Made by a program: the position numbers and the translations under genes | Part shown: piece by piece, positions 1-5,348 of the stretch | Position numbering within the stretch: position 1 is the stretch's first letter | Layout of the letters: every line of letters begins with the position of its first letter | The notes under the pieces: model-generated | What the model was told of the DNA's origin: nothing | Seen by the model: the letters and a program-made list of their open reading frames with translations, nothing else | Database searches by the model: none | DNA from: Spirochaetaceae bacterium | Lineage (GTDB): Bacteria; Spirochaetota; Spirochaetia; Treponematales; Breznakiellaceae | Assembly: GCA_031265535.1 (NCBI GenBank) | Contig: JAISCO010000055.1 | Coordinates: 1 to 5,595, forward strand | Length of the DNA stretch: 5,595 nucleotides | Direction: 5' to 3'

Positions 1-2
1 TA

Positions 3-548
3 CAGCATGACGCGGCTATATCCGCCGCCTCGTCGGGGGGCCCGCTGTTAACGTCCGTAAAGACGCTTAAAAAAGATGCCTTGCACTTCGCGGTAATCGG
101 TGTCAATGCGATGACGGCCAGGGACCGTCCAAATACGTTTTTTGCCATACCGAGCAGTCCCGTATTGGCAAATTTTATCGAGCGGGCGCTGAAACAATTA
201 TCGCCGGAAGCTGTTTGGGAAGAAGAAAACAATAACGGAATGGACACCGCAAATGTTATCCCTGTAAACACTGAAATCAACGGGACGCTAAACCCCTTGG
301 GCGACGAGGATTGGTACCGGCTGGATATTCCCGCAGCCCCTGAAAAACCCGTTGACGCGCTCCTTGTTGTAAAGGGAAGCGGGGATTTTTCAGTGGAGGT
401 ATACGACTTGAACGGCGAAACTGTTCAGACGGTGAAAAATACTGATGGCGCTATACAGTTCCAGACGGGGACTACAGTGTTCATTAAGGTTAAACAGGAG
501 CTTCCGTATTTTGATGTCTATGCTTTGACGGTATTACCGCAGGAATAG
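3..548 (+). CDS. Trypsin-like serine protease with C-terminal PPC domain (5' truncated by window)
   Basis: The reading frame is open to the left window edge, so the true start lies outside; an internal TTG at 81 is not a credible start because homology-like sequence precedes it. The visible 181 residues begin with the last part of a trypsin-like (S1C/HtrA-style) domain. An A-S-S-G-G-P-L motif carries the presumed nucleophile Ser at nt 33-35, followed by VIGVN and FAIPSSPV, the strands that typically close the fold before a helix (LANFIERAL). The His and Asp of the triad would be upstream and cannot be checked. From about nt 222 to 545 the protein resembles a bacterial pre-peptidase C-terminal (PPC) beta-sandwich: an acidic Asn-rich linker, DTANVIPVNTEINGTL, then GDEDWYRLDI. 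PPC domains usually belong to exported proteases, so a secreted or periplasmic enzyme is likely, but the signal peptide is out of view. The stop is TAG, 11 nt from the 3' end of the convergent tRNA gene. Substrate unknown. Confidence 0.78.
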   Translation, partial: QHDAAISAASSGGPLLTSVKTLKKDALHFAVIGVNAMTARDRPNTFFAIPSSPVLANFIERALKQLSPEAVWEEENNNGMDTANVIPVNTEINGTLNPLGDEDWYRLDIPAAPEKPVDALLVVKGSGDFSVEVYDLNGETVQTVKNTDGAIQFQTGTTVFIKVKQELPYFDVYALTVLPQE

Positions 549-559
549 GCCTAAGCCTC

Positions 560-633
560 TGGGCGCTGGAGGATTCGAAGCTCCGGCGTCCACAGTGTAA
601 ACGCGGCGCTCTGACCAACTGAGCTAAGCCCCC
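560..633 (-). tRNA. tRNA-Val (anticodon UAC), with unusual stem mismatches
   Basis: The reverse complement folds as a 74-nt class I tRNA: acceptor GGGGGCT/AGCGCCC, TA at 8-9, D-stem GCTC/GAGC with a 9-nt loop, anticodon stem CCGCG/TGTGG around loop TTTACAC, a 5-nt variable region, T-loop TTCGAAT and discriminator A73. The anticodon TAC together with A73 means valine (GUA codons). CCA is not encoded; the next bases are GAG, so a CCA-adding enzyme would be needed. Two oddities are visible: acceptor position 4:69 is G:G, and the top T-stem pair 53:61 is C:C where tRNAs almost always have G:C. The anticodon stem also has two G:T pairs. It may be functional but weak, a decaying copy, or affected by sequence errors. 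It has its own promoter. Confidence 0.85.
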
Positions 634-643
634 CGGCTGCCTA

Positions 644-672
644 ACGATAACACACTCTGCCCTAGCTGTTAA
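644..672 (-). promoter_or_regulatory. Sigma70-type promoter of the tRNA-Val gene
   Basis: On the minus strand there is TTAACA (667-672, 5 of 6 matches to TTGACA), a 17-bp spacer and TATCGT (644-649, 4 of 6 matches to TATAAT). The predicted transcript start is near 637, a few bases before the mature tRNA 5' end at 633, as expected for a tRNA precursor with a short leader. Called by eye only. Confidence 0.55.
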
Positions 673-757
673 GGCTGCGTATTGCGTATTAAACCCCACT
701 GCGAATAAAAATAGAAAAAACCGCGCAGCATTTTTTCACGCGCTTTTGGACGTGCGC

Positions 758-778
758 CTTAACGGACGGGTCGCGTTA
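758..778. promoter_or_regulatory. Inverted repeat TTAACG-N9-CGTTAA, possible operator
   Basis: A perfect 6-bp dyad with a 9-nt centre lies about 35 bp upstream of the predicted -35 element at 812. The same half-site (TTAAC/GTTAA) occurs in a second dyad at 841-857. No T tract follows that would make it a convincing terminator. A DNA-binding protein site is an inference from symmetry and position. Confidence 0.3.
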
Positions 779-811
779 AAAGTAAAATTGCTGCCGCGCT
801 TGCATATCATA

Positions 812-840
812 TTGACTATCCCGCGCATTTCTGCTAGATT
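812..840 (+). promoter_or_regulatory. Sigma70-type promoter for the small ORF and methyltransferase
   Basis: TTGACT (812-817, 5 of 6 matches to the -35 consensus), a spacer of exactly 17 bp, then TAGATT (835-840, 4 of 6 matches to the -10). The transcript would start near 847, giving a leader of about 38 nt before the ATG at 885. This is the best plus-strand promoter between the tRNA and the methyltransferase, so the small ORF and the methyltransferase are probably cotranscribed from it. Confidence 0.6.
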
Positions 841-857
841 TTAACGACTGTAGTTAA
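841..857. promoter_or_regulatory. Inverted repeat TTAAC-N7-GTTAA at the predicted transcription start
   Basis: A perfect 5-bp dyad with a 7-nt centre overlaps the predicted +1 of the promoter at 812-840. This is a classic position for a repressor operator, and its half-sites match those of the dyad at 758-778. The half-site is short and AT-rich, so chance occurrence is quite possible. Confidence 0.3.
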
Positions 858-884
858 TCCGCAGACTCACGAAAAAGGAGCGAT

Positions 885-1100
885 ATGAAAGACGTTAATA
901 TGCCGAAAATTTATCTTGACTGTGATACCTTAAATCCCCCCCCCCCCCCCTCGCTTTTTAGCATAAAAAGTTGTAATACGTTTGGAGTTGTTCGGAAACT
1001 TCAGTCTCTGCAAGCTAAACTGTGTTTGGTCGAATTCCTCTTAAAAACTACAAATAGCGATCTATTAGTAATCAGGAGAAAATACTTATGGACGCTTTAA
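885..1100 (+). CDS. Small ORF with in-frame poly-C tract, overlapping the methyltransferase start
   Basis: 71 residues. The ATG has a strong ribosome binding site (AAAGGAG at 874-880, 4-nt spacing) and lies 38 nt after a predicted transcript start, so initiation here is credible. The first 17 residues (MKDVNMPKIYLDCDTLN) read like ordinary protein. Then 15 C encode five prolines, followed by 49 residues that match no family I recognise. In this frame the sequence stays open for 150 nt after the tract, while the other two frames stop at 959-961 and 964-966. The ORF runs across the methyltransferase ribosome binding site and overlaps its ATG by 13 nt, which suits translational coupling. It may be a leader peptide, the remnant of a longer gene whose 3' part was lost, or a phase-variable frame. 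A standalone protein function is doubtful. Confidence 0.45.
   Translation: MKDVNMPKIYLDCDTLNPPPPPSLFSIKSCNTFGVVRKLQSLQAKLCLVEFLLKTTNSDLLVIRRKYLWTL
936..950 (+). repeat. Homopolymer tract of 15 C
   Basis: Fifteen consecutive C lie inside the small ORF at 885-1100. Runs of this length are known to change length by slipped-strand mispairing in several host-associated bacteria. One C more makes the frame stop at 959-961; one C fewer makes it stop at 964-966. The complementary strand is G15, which can also form quadruplex structures. The exact count in any assembly should be treated with caution. Confidence 0.95.
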
Positions 1101-2095
1101 ACACAAAAACCCTTGACATTGAAATTATCTATCCGTCCGAAGATGAAAACGCTGTACTAAACCGTTTAGATAAAAAATATGAAATGATTTCATTTATGAG
1201 CAATGAGGAGCGGGCGTTTTTGAACGCTCTTGTGCTTCGCAAAAAACCCGTGAAACTGCTGGAAGTTGGAGTTGCCGCCGGAGGATCGGCAATAGTAATG
1301 TTAAACGCGATTAAAGATGATCCAAACGCGGAACTCCATTCAATTGATTATGCGGAGCGCTGCATCAGCGATACAAGATTACGAAGCGGTTACTTTGTTG
1401 ACGAATATCCGTATCTGAAAGATAAATTCAATCTTTATACCGGCGGTCTTGCGCTGAGCTTTCTTGACAAGATCGGCGGCGGCATTGATTTTTGCTTTAT
1501 AGATACCGTACATTCCAATCCGGGCGAGATACTGGACTTTCTATTTGTTTTGCCGTATCTAAAAGATGATGCGCTTGTAGTATTCCACGACACGAAACTT
1601 CAAACCAATCTTGAGTTTTCGTTGAACAAATGGGAGCTAACGAATAATCTGTTAACCAGCGCTATTTTTGGGAAACTATTGATTCAGGGAAATTTTACCC
1701 GCAGTGATGACGAGATCGAATATCCGTCAAAATATGGGATAACTTATTTTCCAAATATAACGGCTATCAAAATATGCAAAGAGACTAAAGAGCGTTTGTA
1801 CAGTATCTTTAACCTGCTTACAATAAAATGGGAATATTGTCCATCAATAGATGAAGAAAAAGAAATCATCAATTTTTTTGCAAGGTTTTATAACAAATAT
1901 TATATAGATTATATGAACGATGTATTTTGCTATGAAAGAAAATTCCACGCGTATAAACCTGCTTTTGTCGATAAACTGCTGCGTCCGTTTTTGAGAATTA
2001 TTGCCGGAATTTTTAACGCCGATATTAGAAAAAAAGTCAGGAAAATACTTGGAAAAAATCTGTCGAGCCAGATATACAAAATACTGCGCATGTAA
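1088..2095 (+). CDS. Class I SAM-dependent methyltransferase, probably modifying a surface glycan or secondary metabolite
   Basis: 335 residues. The ATG is preceded by AGGAG at 1074-1078 with a 9-nt gap. The fold is a Rossmann methyltransferase of the Methyltransf_24 / cephalosporin-hydroxylase-like type. Motif I is LLEVGVAAGGSA (residues 57-68, the SAM-binding glycine loop). SIDYAE follows, with D87 as the expected acidic residue binding the SAM ribose. FIDTVHS (137-143) and FHDT (166-169) are the DxxH and HD pairs that bind metal in related enzymes. About 165 residues lie beyond the core; the last 35 are rich in Lys/Arg with hydrophobic spacing and may form an amphipathic helix for membrane contact (inference). 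Substrate unknown; relatives often sit in O-antigen, capsule or natural-product clusters, but no glycosyltransferase is in view. The gene, above all its 3' half, is clearly more AT-rich than pepF and gpsA, suggesting acquisition. It shares an overlap with the poly-C ORF upstream. Confidence 0.82.
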   Translation: MDALNTKTLDIEIIYPSEDENAVLNRLDKKYEMISFMSNEERAFLNALVLRKKPVKLLEVGVAAGGSAIVMLNAIKDDPNAELHSIDYAERCISDTRLRSGYFVDEYPYLKDKFNLYTGGLALSFLDKIGGGIDFCFIDTVHSNPGEILDFLFVLPYLKDDALVVFHDTKLQTNLEFSLNKWELTNNLLTSAIFGKLLIQGNFTRSDDEIEYPSKYGITYFPNITAIKICKETKERLYSIFNLLTIKWEYCPSIDEEKEIINFFARFYNKYYIDYMNDVFCYERKFHAYKPAFVDKLLRPFLRIIAGIFNADIRKKVRKILGKNLSSQIYKILRM

Positions 2096-2103
2096 ACCCA
2101 ACA

Positions 2104-2136
2104 TAAATTAGCAATTAACAATTAACAATTAGCAAT
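2104..2136. repeat. Heptamer tandem array, (G/A)CAATTA
   Basis: The unit (G/A)CAATTA repeats with a 7-bp period at 2111, 2118 and 2125, with a partial unit at 2132 and a degenerate one at 2104. It lies 8 bp after the methyltransferase stop codon and directly before the longer direct repeats. It has no coding role. It marks the border between the AT-rich methyltransferase and the GC-rich repeat block. Confidence 0.75.
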
Positions 2137-2145
2137 GCTACCAGC

Positions 2146-2224
2146 CGCGTATGCCAATCGCCCTTTTCAGACCCTACGGCACGGAGTGAAAGTTGCTTTG
2201 GGTATGCCGGCGCGTAGCGCATGT
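2146..2224. repeat. Direct repeat copy A (about 79 bp)
   Basis: It matches 2240-2318 without gaps at an offset of 94 bp, with 8 mismatches (about 90% identity). It is GC-rich and contains GCCCTTTTC, CGGCACGGAGT, GCTTTGGGTATGCCGGCGCG and AGCGCATGT. Short ORFs run through it, but they lack ribosome binding sites and any recognisable product. It is probably an interspersed noncoding repeat family of this genome, although only two copies are in view. Confidence 0.85.
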
Positions 2225-2236
2225 AAACCCGCTGGC

Positions 2237-2261
2237 GGGCGCGTATGCAAAGCGCCCTTTT
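2237..2261 (+). terminator. Possible rho-independent terminator after the methyltransferase
   Basis: GGGCGC (2237-2242) pairs with GCGCCC (2252-2257) across a 9-nt loop and is followed at once by TTTT (2258-2261). The stem is strong but short and the T run is short, so efficiency would be modest. The preceding CCCGCTGGCGGG (2228-2239) can form a competing hairpin sharing the three G at 2237-2239. It would separate the methyltransferase unit from pepF. Confidence 0.35.
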
Positions 2262-2318
2262 CGTACCCGACGGCACGGAGTAAAAGCTGCTTTGGGTATG
2301 CCGGCGCGGAGCGCATGT
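2240..2318. repeat. Direct repeat copy B (about 79 bp)
   Basis: Second copy of the 79-bp repeat, separated from copy A by 15 bp. Some differences lie in the 5' part: here CGCGTATGCAAAGCGCCC completes a GC-rich hairpin with the preceding GGG, whereas copy A cannot form it. It ends 53 bp before the pepF ATG. Confidence 0.85.
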
Positions 2319-2359
2319 GCCTCCATGGCAAATGGCTGGTGGATATTTGGGAAGGGGGG

Positions 2360-2365
2360 TATAAT
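2360..2365 (+). promoter_or_regulatory. Perfect -10 element (TATAAT) just upstream of pepF
   Basis: TATAAT ends 6 nt before the pepF ATG at 2372, so transcription would begin at or next to the start codon. No good -35 is seen 16-18 bp upstream (TGGTGG at the 17-bp position). A G-rich stretch at 2349-2359 could be either an SD (12-13 nt from the ATG) or merely the promoter spacer; both uses are not compatible on one transcript. Confidence 0.4.
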
Positions 2366-2371
2366 TGATTT

Positions 2372-4195
2372 ATGAGTGCGGGAATACCCAAGTGGGATTT
2401 AAACTCTATTTATGCATCGTTTGATTGCAAGGAATACAAACAGGATTGCGGACATTTGCGGGAGCGGATTGCCGCGTTAGAGACACTGCTTGATGCTTTG
2501 CCGGACGCCCTTGCCGCCGGAAGCGCGGATGACACGGCGGGAGAAGCGCTGTTCAACACAATTAACGCGTGGGAGACGGCGGGCAACTATGCTGAAAACT
2601 TGGGCGCGTACGCCGAGGCGGTTTATACAGCGAGTACACAGGATGAACGCGCCCGCGCCGAGATAAACAATATCGAGACGCTGCGGCTGCCGCTGGGAAA
2701 AGACACGGTGATTTTTAGCGGCTTTCTTGCCGCGAACAAAGAGCGCGTTTTGCATCTTGCCGGGCATGATGAGCGCGTAAAACCCTATACATTTTTTCTT
2801 TCAGAGACAATAGAAAAAGCCGCTTTCCAGATGGAAAGCGGACTTGAGGATTTGGCCAACGACCTGCGGCGCTCGGCGGGCGATGCCTGGTCGCGGCTTC
2901 ACGAGGCGCTTGCGTCCACCACTTCCGCCGTGTTGGATGGCGAGCGGAAAACGGCAACAGAACTGCGCTCATTGGCGAACAATACCGATAGAAATTTGCG
3001 CCGGCGCGCTTATGAGGCGGAACTTGAGGCTTGGAAAGCGGTGGAAATCCCCATGGCGGCGGCGCTTAACGGAGTAAAAGGCTTTGCCATTACCGTTGAT
3101 ACACGACGAGGCTGGAAAAGCCCGCTGCAAAAGTCGATTTTTCAGTCGCGGATAGATGAAAAAACCCTATATTCCCTTATTTCCGCCATTGAAAACGCGC
3201 TGCCGCAGTTTCGCCGTTACCTGACACTAAAGGCGCGTATACTTGGCATCAAAAAGTGCGCGTTTTTTGACATTTTTGCGCCCGTAGGAAAAAGCGCCGC
3301 TAAAAATTGGAACTGGGACGAGGCCGCCACGTTTATCGCCGATTGCTTTGAAGACTTTGACCCAACAATGGCGGCTTTTGCGCGCAGAATCTATGCCGCG
3401 AGCTGGGTTGACGCGGAGATGCGCGATGGCAAGATAGGCGGGGCGTACTGTACAGATTTTCCGCTGGCAAAAGAGGCGCGCATACTTTGTAATTTTAACG
3501 GCTCCTTTGATTCAGTGCTGACTGCGGCGCACGAAACCGGCCACGCGTGGCATCACGAGCTTATCAAAGATTTACCGCGGGCGCTTTCCCGTTACCCCAT
3601 GACGTTGGCGGAGACGGCAAGCCTATTTGCCGAAACGCTGGTTTTTGAAGCCGCGGTAAAATCCGCCCCCCGGAACGAAAAACTGCCGCTTATTGAAGGC
3701 AGCGTAAAAGACTCGTGCCAGACCCTTGTGGATATTCTTTCACGCTACTATTTTGAGAAAGAATTGTTTTTAAGACGGGCGGACAAAGAACTTTCCGCGG
3801 CGGAGTTATGCGCCATGATGCTGGACGCGCAGAAAAAAACCTATGGCGACGCGCTTGACGGCGAAAAGCTGCACCCGTATATGTGGGCGGCAAAGATACA
3901 TTACTACAGCCCATCTCTGCCATTCTATAATTATCCTTATGCTTTTGGACATCTTTTCGCGTTATCGCTCTATGCCCGCGGCAGGGATGAGCGCTCGTTT
4001 GCCCGCGTGTACCGGGACATACTGAAGGCGGCGGGAAATTGTTCCGCCGGGGAACTGGCGCTTAAGGCAGGGTTTGATATATCAAATTTTGAAATATCAG
4101 ATTTTGATATATCAAACGAAAACTTTTGGAAGCAGGGTATAAATATCATTGCGGAACGGATTTCATTACTGGAAAATTGGGAAAAAGGAACTTAA
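2372..4195 (+). CDS. pepF: Oligoendopeptidase F-like zinc metallopeptidase (family M3)
   Basis: 607 residues, normal length for bacterial pepF/M3 proteins. The start is the ATG at 2372, since an in-frame TGA at 2366-2368 excludes any upstream start and IPKWDLNSIY right after it is the usual N-terminus of the family. The helical N-terminal half precedes the catalytic domain. The zinc site HETGH is at residues 387-391 (zinc His 387 and 391, catalytic Glu 388), and E414 in LAETASLFAE is the likely third ligand. The closing motif HYYSPSLPFYNYPYAFG (510-526) holds the conserved His and Tyr that line the substrate cleft. No signal peptide is seen, so it is probably cytoplasmic, cleaving short peptides during peptide recycling. 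A 15-residue repeat (FDISN/FEISD/FDISN, 568-582) lies where relatives have a short GxDixxxxFW segment. gpsA follows after one base, so the two are surely cotranscribed. Confidence 0.93.
   Translation: MSAGIPKWDLNSIYASFDCKEYKQDCGHLRERIAALETLLDALPDALAAGSADDTAGEALFNTINAWETAGNYAENLGAYAEAVYTASTQDERARAEINNIETLRLPLGKDTVIFSGFLAANKERVLHLAGHDERVKPYTFFLSETIEKAAFQMESGLEDLANDLRRSAGDAWSRLHEALASTTSAVLDGERKTATELRSLANNTDRNLRRRAYEAELEAWKAVEIPMAAALNGVKGFAITVDTRRGWKSPLQKSIFQSRIDEKTLYSLISAIENALPQFRRYLTLKARILGIKKCAFFDIFAPVGKSAAKNWNWDEAATFIADCFEDFDPTMAAFARRIYAASWVDAEMRDGKIGGAYCTDFPLAKEARILCNFNGSFDSVLTAAHETGHAWHHELIKDLPRALSRYPMTLAETASLFAETLVFEAAVKSAPRNEKLPLIEGSVKDSCQTLVDILSRYYFEKELFLRRADKELSAAELCAMMLDAQKKTYGDALDGEKLHPYMWAAKIHYYSPSLPFYNYPYAFGHLFALSLYARGRDERSFARVYRDILKAAGNCSAGELALKAGFDISNFEISDFDISNENFWKQGINIIAERISLLENWEKGT
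4073..4117 (+). repeat. 3 x 15-bp in-frame minisatellite inside pepF
   Basis: Units start at 4073, 4088 and 4103. Units 1 and 3 are identical for 14 bp, and each contains the perfect palindrome TTTGATATATCAAA; the middle unit has diverged (TTTGAAATATCAGA). They encode FDISN, FEISD and FDISN. Because 15 is a multiple of three, copy number changes keep the frame. The block is far more AT-rich than the gene around it. Confidence 0.9.
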
Positions 4196-4196
4196 C

Positions 4197-5279
4197 ATGA
4201 AAAGCTCAAAAGTCGCGGTTATAGGCGCGGGCGCGTGGGGAACGGCGGTGGCAAAGGTTGTAGCCGAAAAAGGCCATCCAACCGTTATTTGGTGCCGTAA
4301 GCGGGAACAGGCGGATGAAATAAATTCTACCCATATTAACTCGCGCTACTTGAAAGATATTAAACTGCCTGCAAATCTTTCCGCTGTAAATGACATTGAG
4401 GAAGCGGCCGGCGGGAAAGAATTCATAATACTTGCCGTGCCGTCTCTTTACTTGCTGGACGAGCTTAAACAATTACTGAATGTGCCTTCGATACGGGAGG
4501 GGCAGACAGCGATAGGCGTTATTACTAAAGGCTTTCTGGAATCCCCGACCGGGCCGCGTCTTATTGTTGATGTTTTGGAAGATTACCTGCCCGGCTTCTA
4601 TCGGGGGCATATTGTATACATTTCCGGCCCTTCTCACGCGGAAGAGGTGGCTAGGGGCAAGATTACCGGACTCATTGCGGCGAGCCGCAGCGCCCGCCAA
4701 TCCATAAGGTTTAGATACCTGTTGAAGAGCCAAACGCTGCTTGTTTTTTCATCGCTTGATGTACGGGGGGTGCAGGTTTCGGCTGCCGTTAAAAATGTGA
4801 TAGCGATAGCCTTTGGCGTGCTTGACGCGTTTAAGGCGCAAAAACCGTTCCTTACAAAGAGCCGCGTCAACGATCTTTTTGGCGACAATGCCGGCTCGCT
4901 GCTGCTTGCGGCGGGCTTAAACGAGATTCAAACGCTAGGCCGGGCAATGGGGGCGACTCACGCGGAAACTTTTACGTCGATAGCGGGTGTCGGCGACCTT
5001 GACGTTACTTGCCGCTCAATCTATGGACGCAACCGCCGTTTTGGGCGCGAAATCATCGAAAAGCGGATACTCGACCCGTTCAAAAACATTGATGACCTGA
5101 TAGAACGGATAAGTGAAATTGGCTATATGCCGGAAGGTATAGCGGCGTGCAAGTATGTAAACTGCCTGCAAAAAAAGTATAAAATAAGGCTGCCCATCTG
5201 TTCGCAGGTCTATAATGTCCTAAACAAGGAGATAAGCACTGAAGACGCGCTTGCCGCAACATTGGATAGAATTATTTAA
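4197..5279 (+). CDS. gpsA: Glycerol-3-phosphate dehydrogenase [NAD(P)+]
   Basis: 360 residues. Cytoplasmic enzyme that reduces dihydroxyacetone phosphate to sn-glycerol 3-phosphate, the backbone for phospholipids. The ATG at 4197 is chosen because VAVIGAGAWGTA follows at once and GGA at 4187-4189 is well spaced; a further in-frame ATG at 4149 lies inside pepF and would add 16 unneeded residues. NAD(P) loop GAGAWG is at residues 10-15. FIILAVPS (76-83) and VITKG (108-112) continue the Rossmann part, SGPSHAEEVA (143-152) is the family signature, and K199 in AAVKN is the expected catalytic Lys. GVGDLDVTC (264-272) and GRN (277-279) bind substrate in the C-terminal domain. Length slightly exceeds the usual 330-340 residues, partly because of a segment around 212-228 (FKAQKPFLTKSRVNDLF) before GDN. 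It follows the pepF stop by one base, so translation is probably coupled. No terminator is visible after it. Confidence 0.96.
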   Translation: MKSSKVAVIGAGAWGTAVAKVVAEKGHPTVIWCRKREQADEINSTHINSRYLKDIKLPANLSAVNDIEEAAGGKEFIILAVPSLYLLDELKQLLNVPSIREGQTAIGVITKGFLESPTGPRLIVDVLEDYLPGFYRGHIVYISGPSHAEEVARGKITGLIAASRSARQSIRFRYLLKSQTLLVFSSLDVRGVQVSAAVKNVIAIAFGVLDAFKAQKPFLTKSRVNDLFGDNAGSLLLAAGLNEIQTLGRAMGATHAETFTSIAGVGDLDVTCRSIYGRNRRFGREIIEKRILDPFKNIDDLIERISEIGYMPEGIAACKYVNCLQKKYKIRLPICSQVYNVLNKEISTEDALAATLDRII

Positions 5280-5280
5280 C

Positions 5281-5306
5281 GGAAGGAAGAAGGAAAAGGG
5301 AAAAAG
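5281..5306 (+). other. Polypurine tract after gpsA
   Basis: 26 consecutive purines begin one base after the gpsA stop codon, and the following bases to about 5329 remain almost all purine. The 69-bp spacer 5280-5348 shows no hairpin terminator, no promoter and no gene. It must contain the edge of the insertion sequence whose transposase ends at 5349, but the exact boundary cannot be set without the other terminal repeat. Confidence 0.7.
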
Positions 5307-5348
5307 TAAGAAGCAAATAAAAAGGTGATAGTCGCAAAATTCATTGAT

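Noticed and set aside
81..83. TTG as start of the first protein
   Set aside because: The frame continues upstream to the window edge, and the upstream codons encode the active-site Ser motif of the protease.
560..633. tRNA used as an integration (att) site
   Set aside because: No copy of the tRNA 3' end is found elsewhere in the window, and no integrase is present.
490..699. Minus-strand ORF across the tRNA gene
   Set aside because: Translation of the tRNA gene and its flanks; tRNA-derived peptides like this are a common false ORF.
1844..2121. Minus-strand ORFs antisense to the methyltransferase 3' end
   Set aside because: They are shadows of AT-rich coding sequence without SD or family similarity.
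2146..2318. CRISPR array
   Set aside because: Only two long repeats with a 15-bp gap, far from CRISPR repeat and spacer sizes, and no cas genes.
2135..2391. Three overlapping short ORFs on both strands in the repeat block
   Set aside because: They lie over direct repeats in several frames at once, have no SD, and have no recognisable product; the open frames follow from GC-rich repeat sequence.
4073..4116. TTTGATATATCAAA palindromes as FNR/CRP-type operator sites
   Set aside because: FNR sites need four bases between TTGAT and ATCAA, but here there are two; they are also 80 or more bases inside the coding end of pepF and explained by the minisatellite.
4149..4196. Upstream ATG giving a 376-residue GpsA
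   Set aside because: It lies inside pepF, lacks an SD, and adds residues before the normal GpsA N-terminus; the ATG at 4197 has the SD and the family start.
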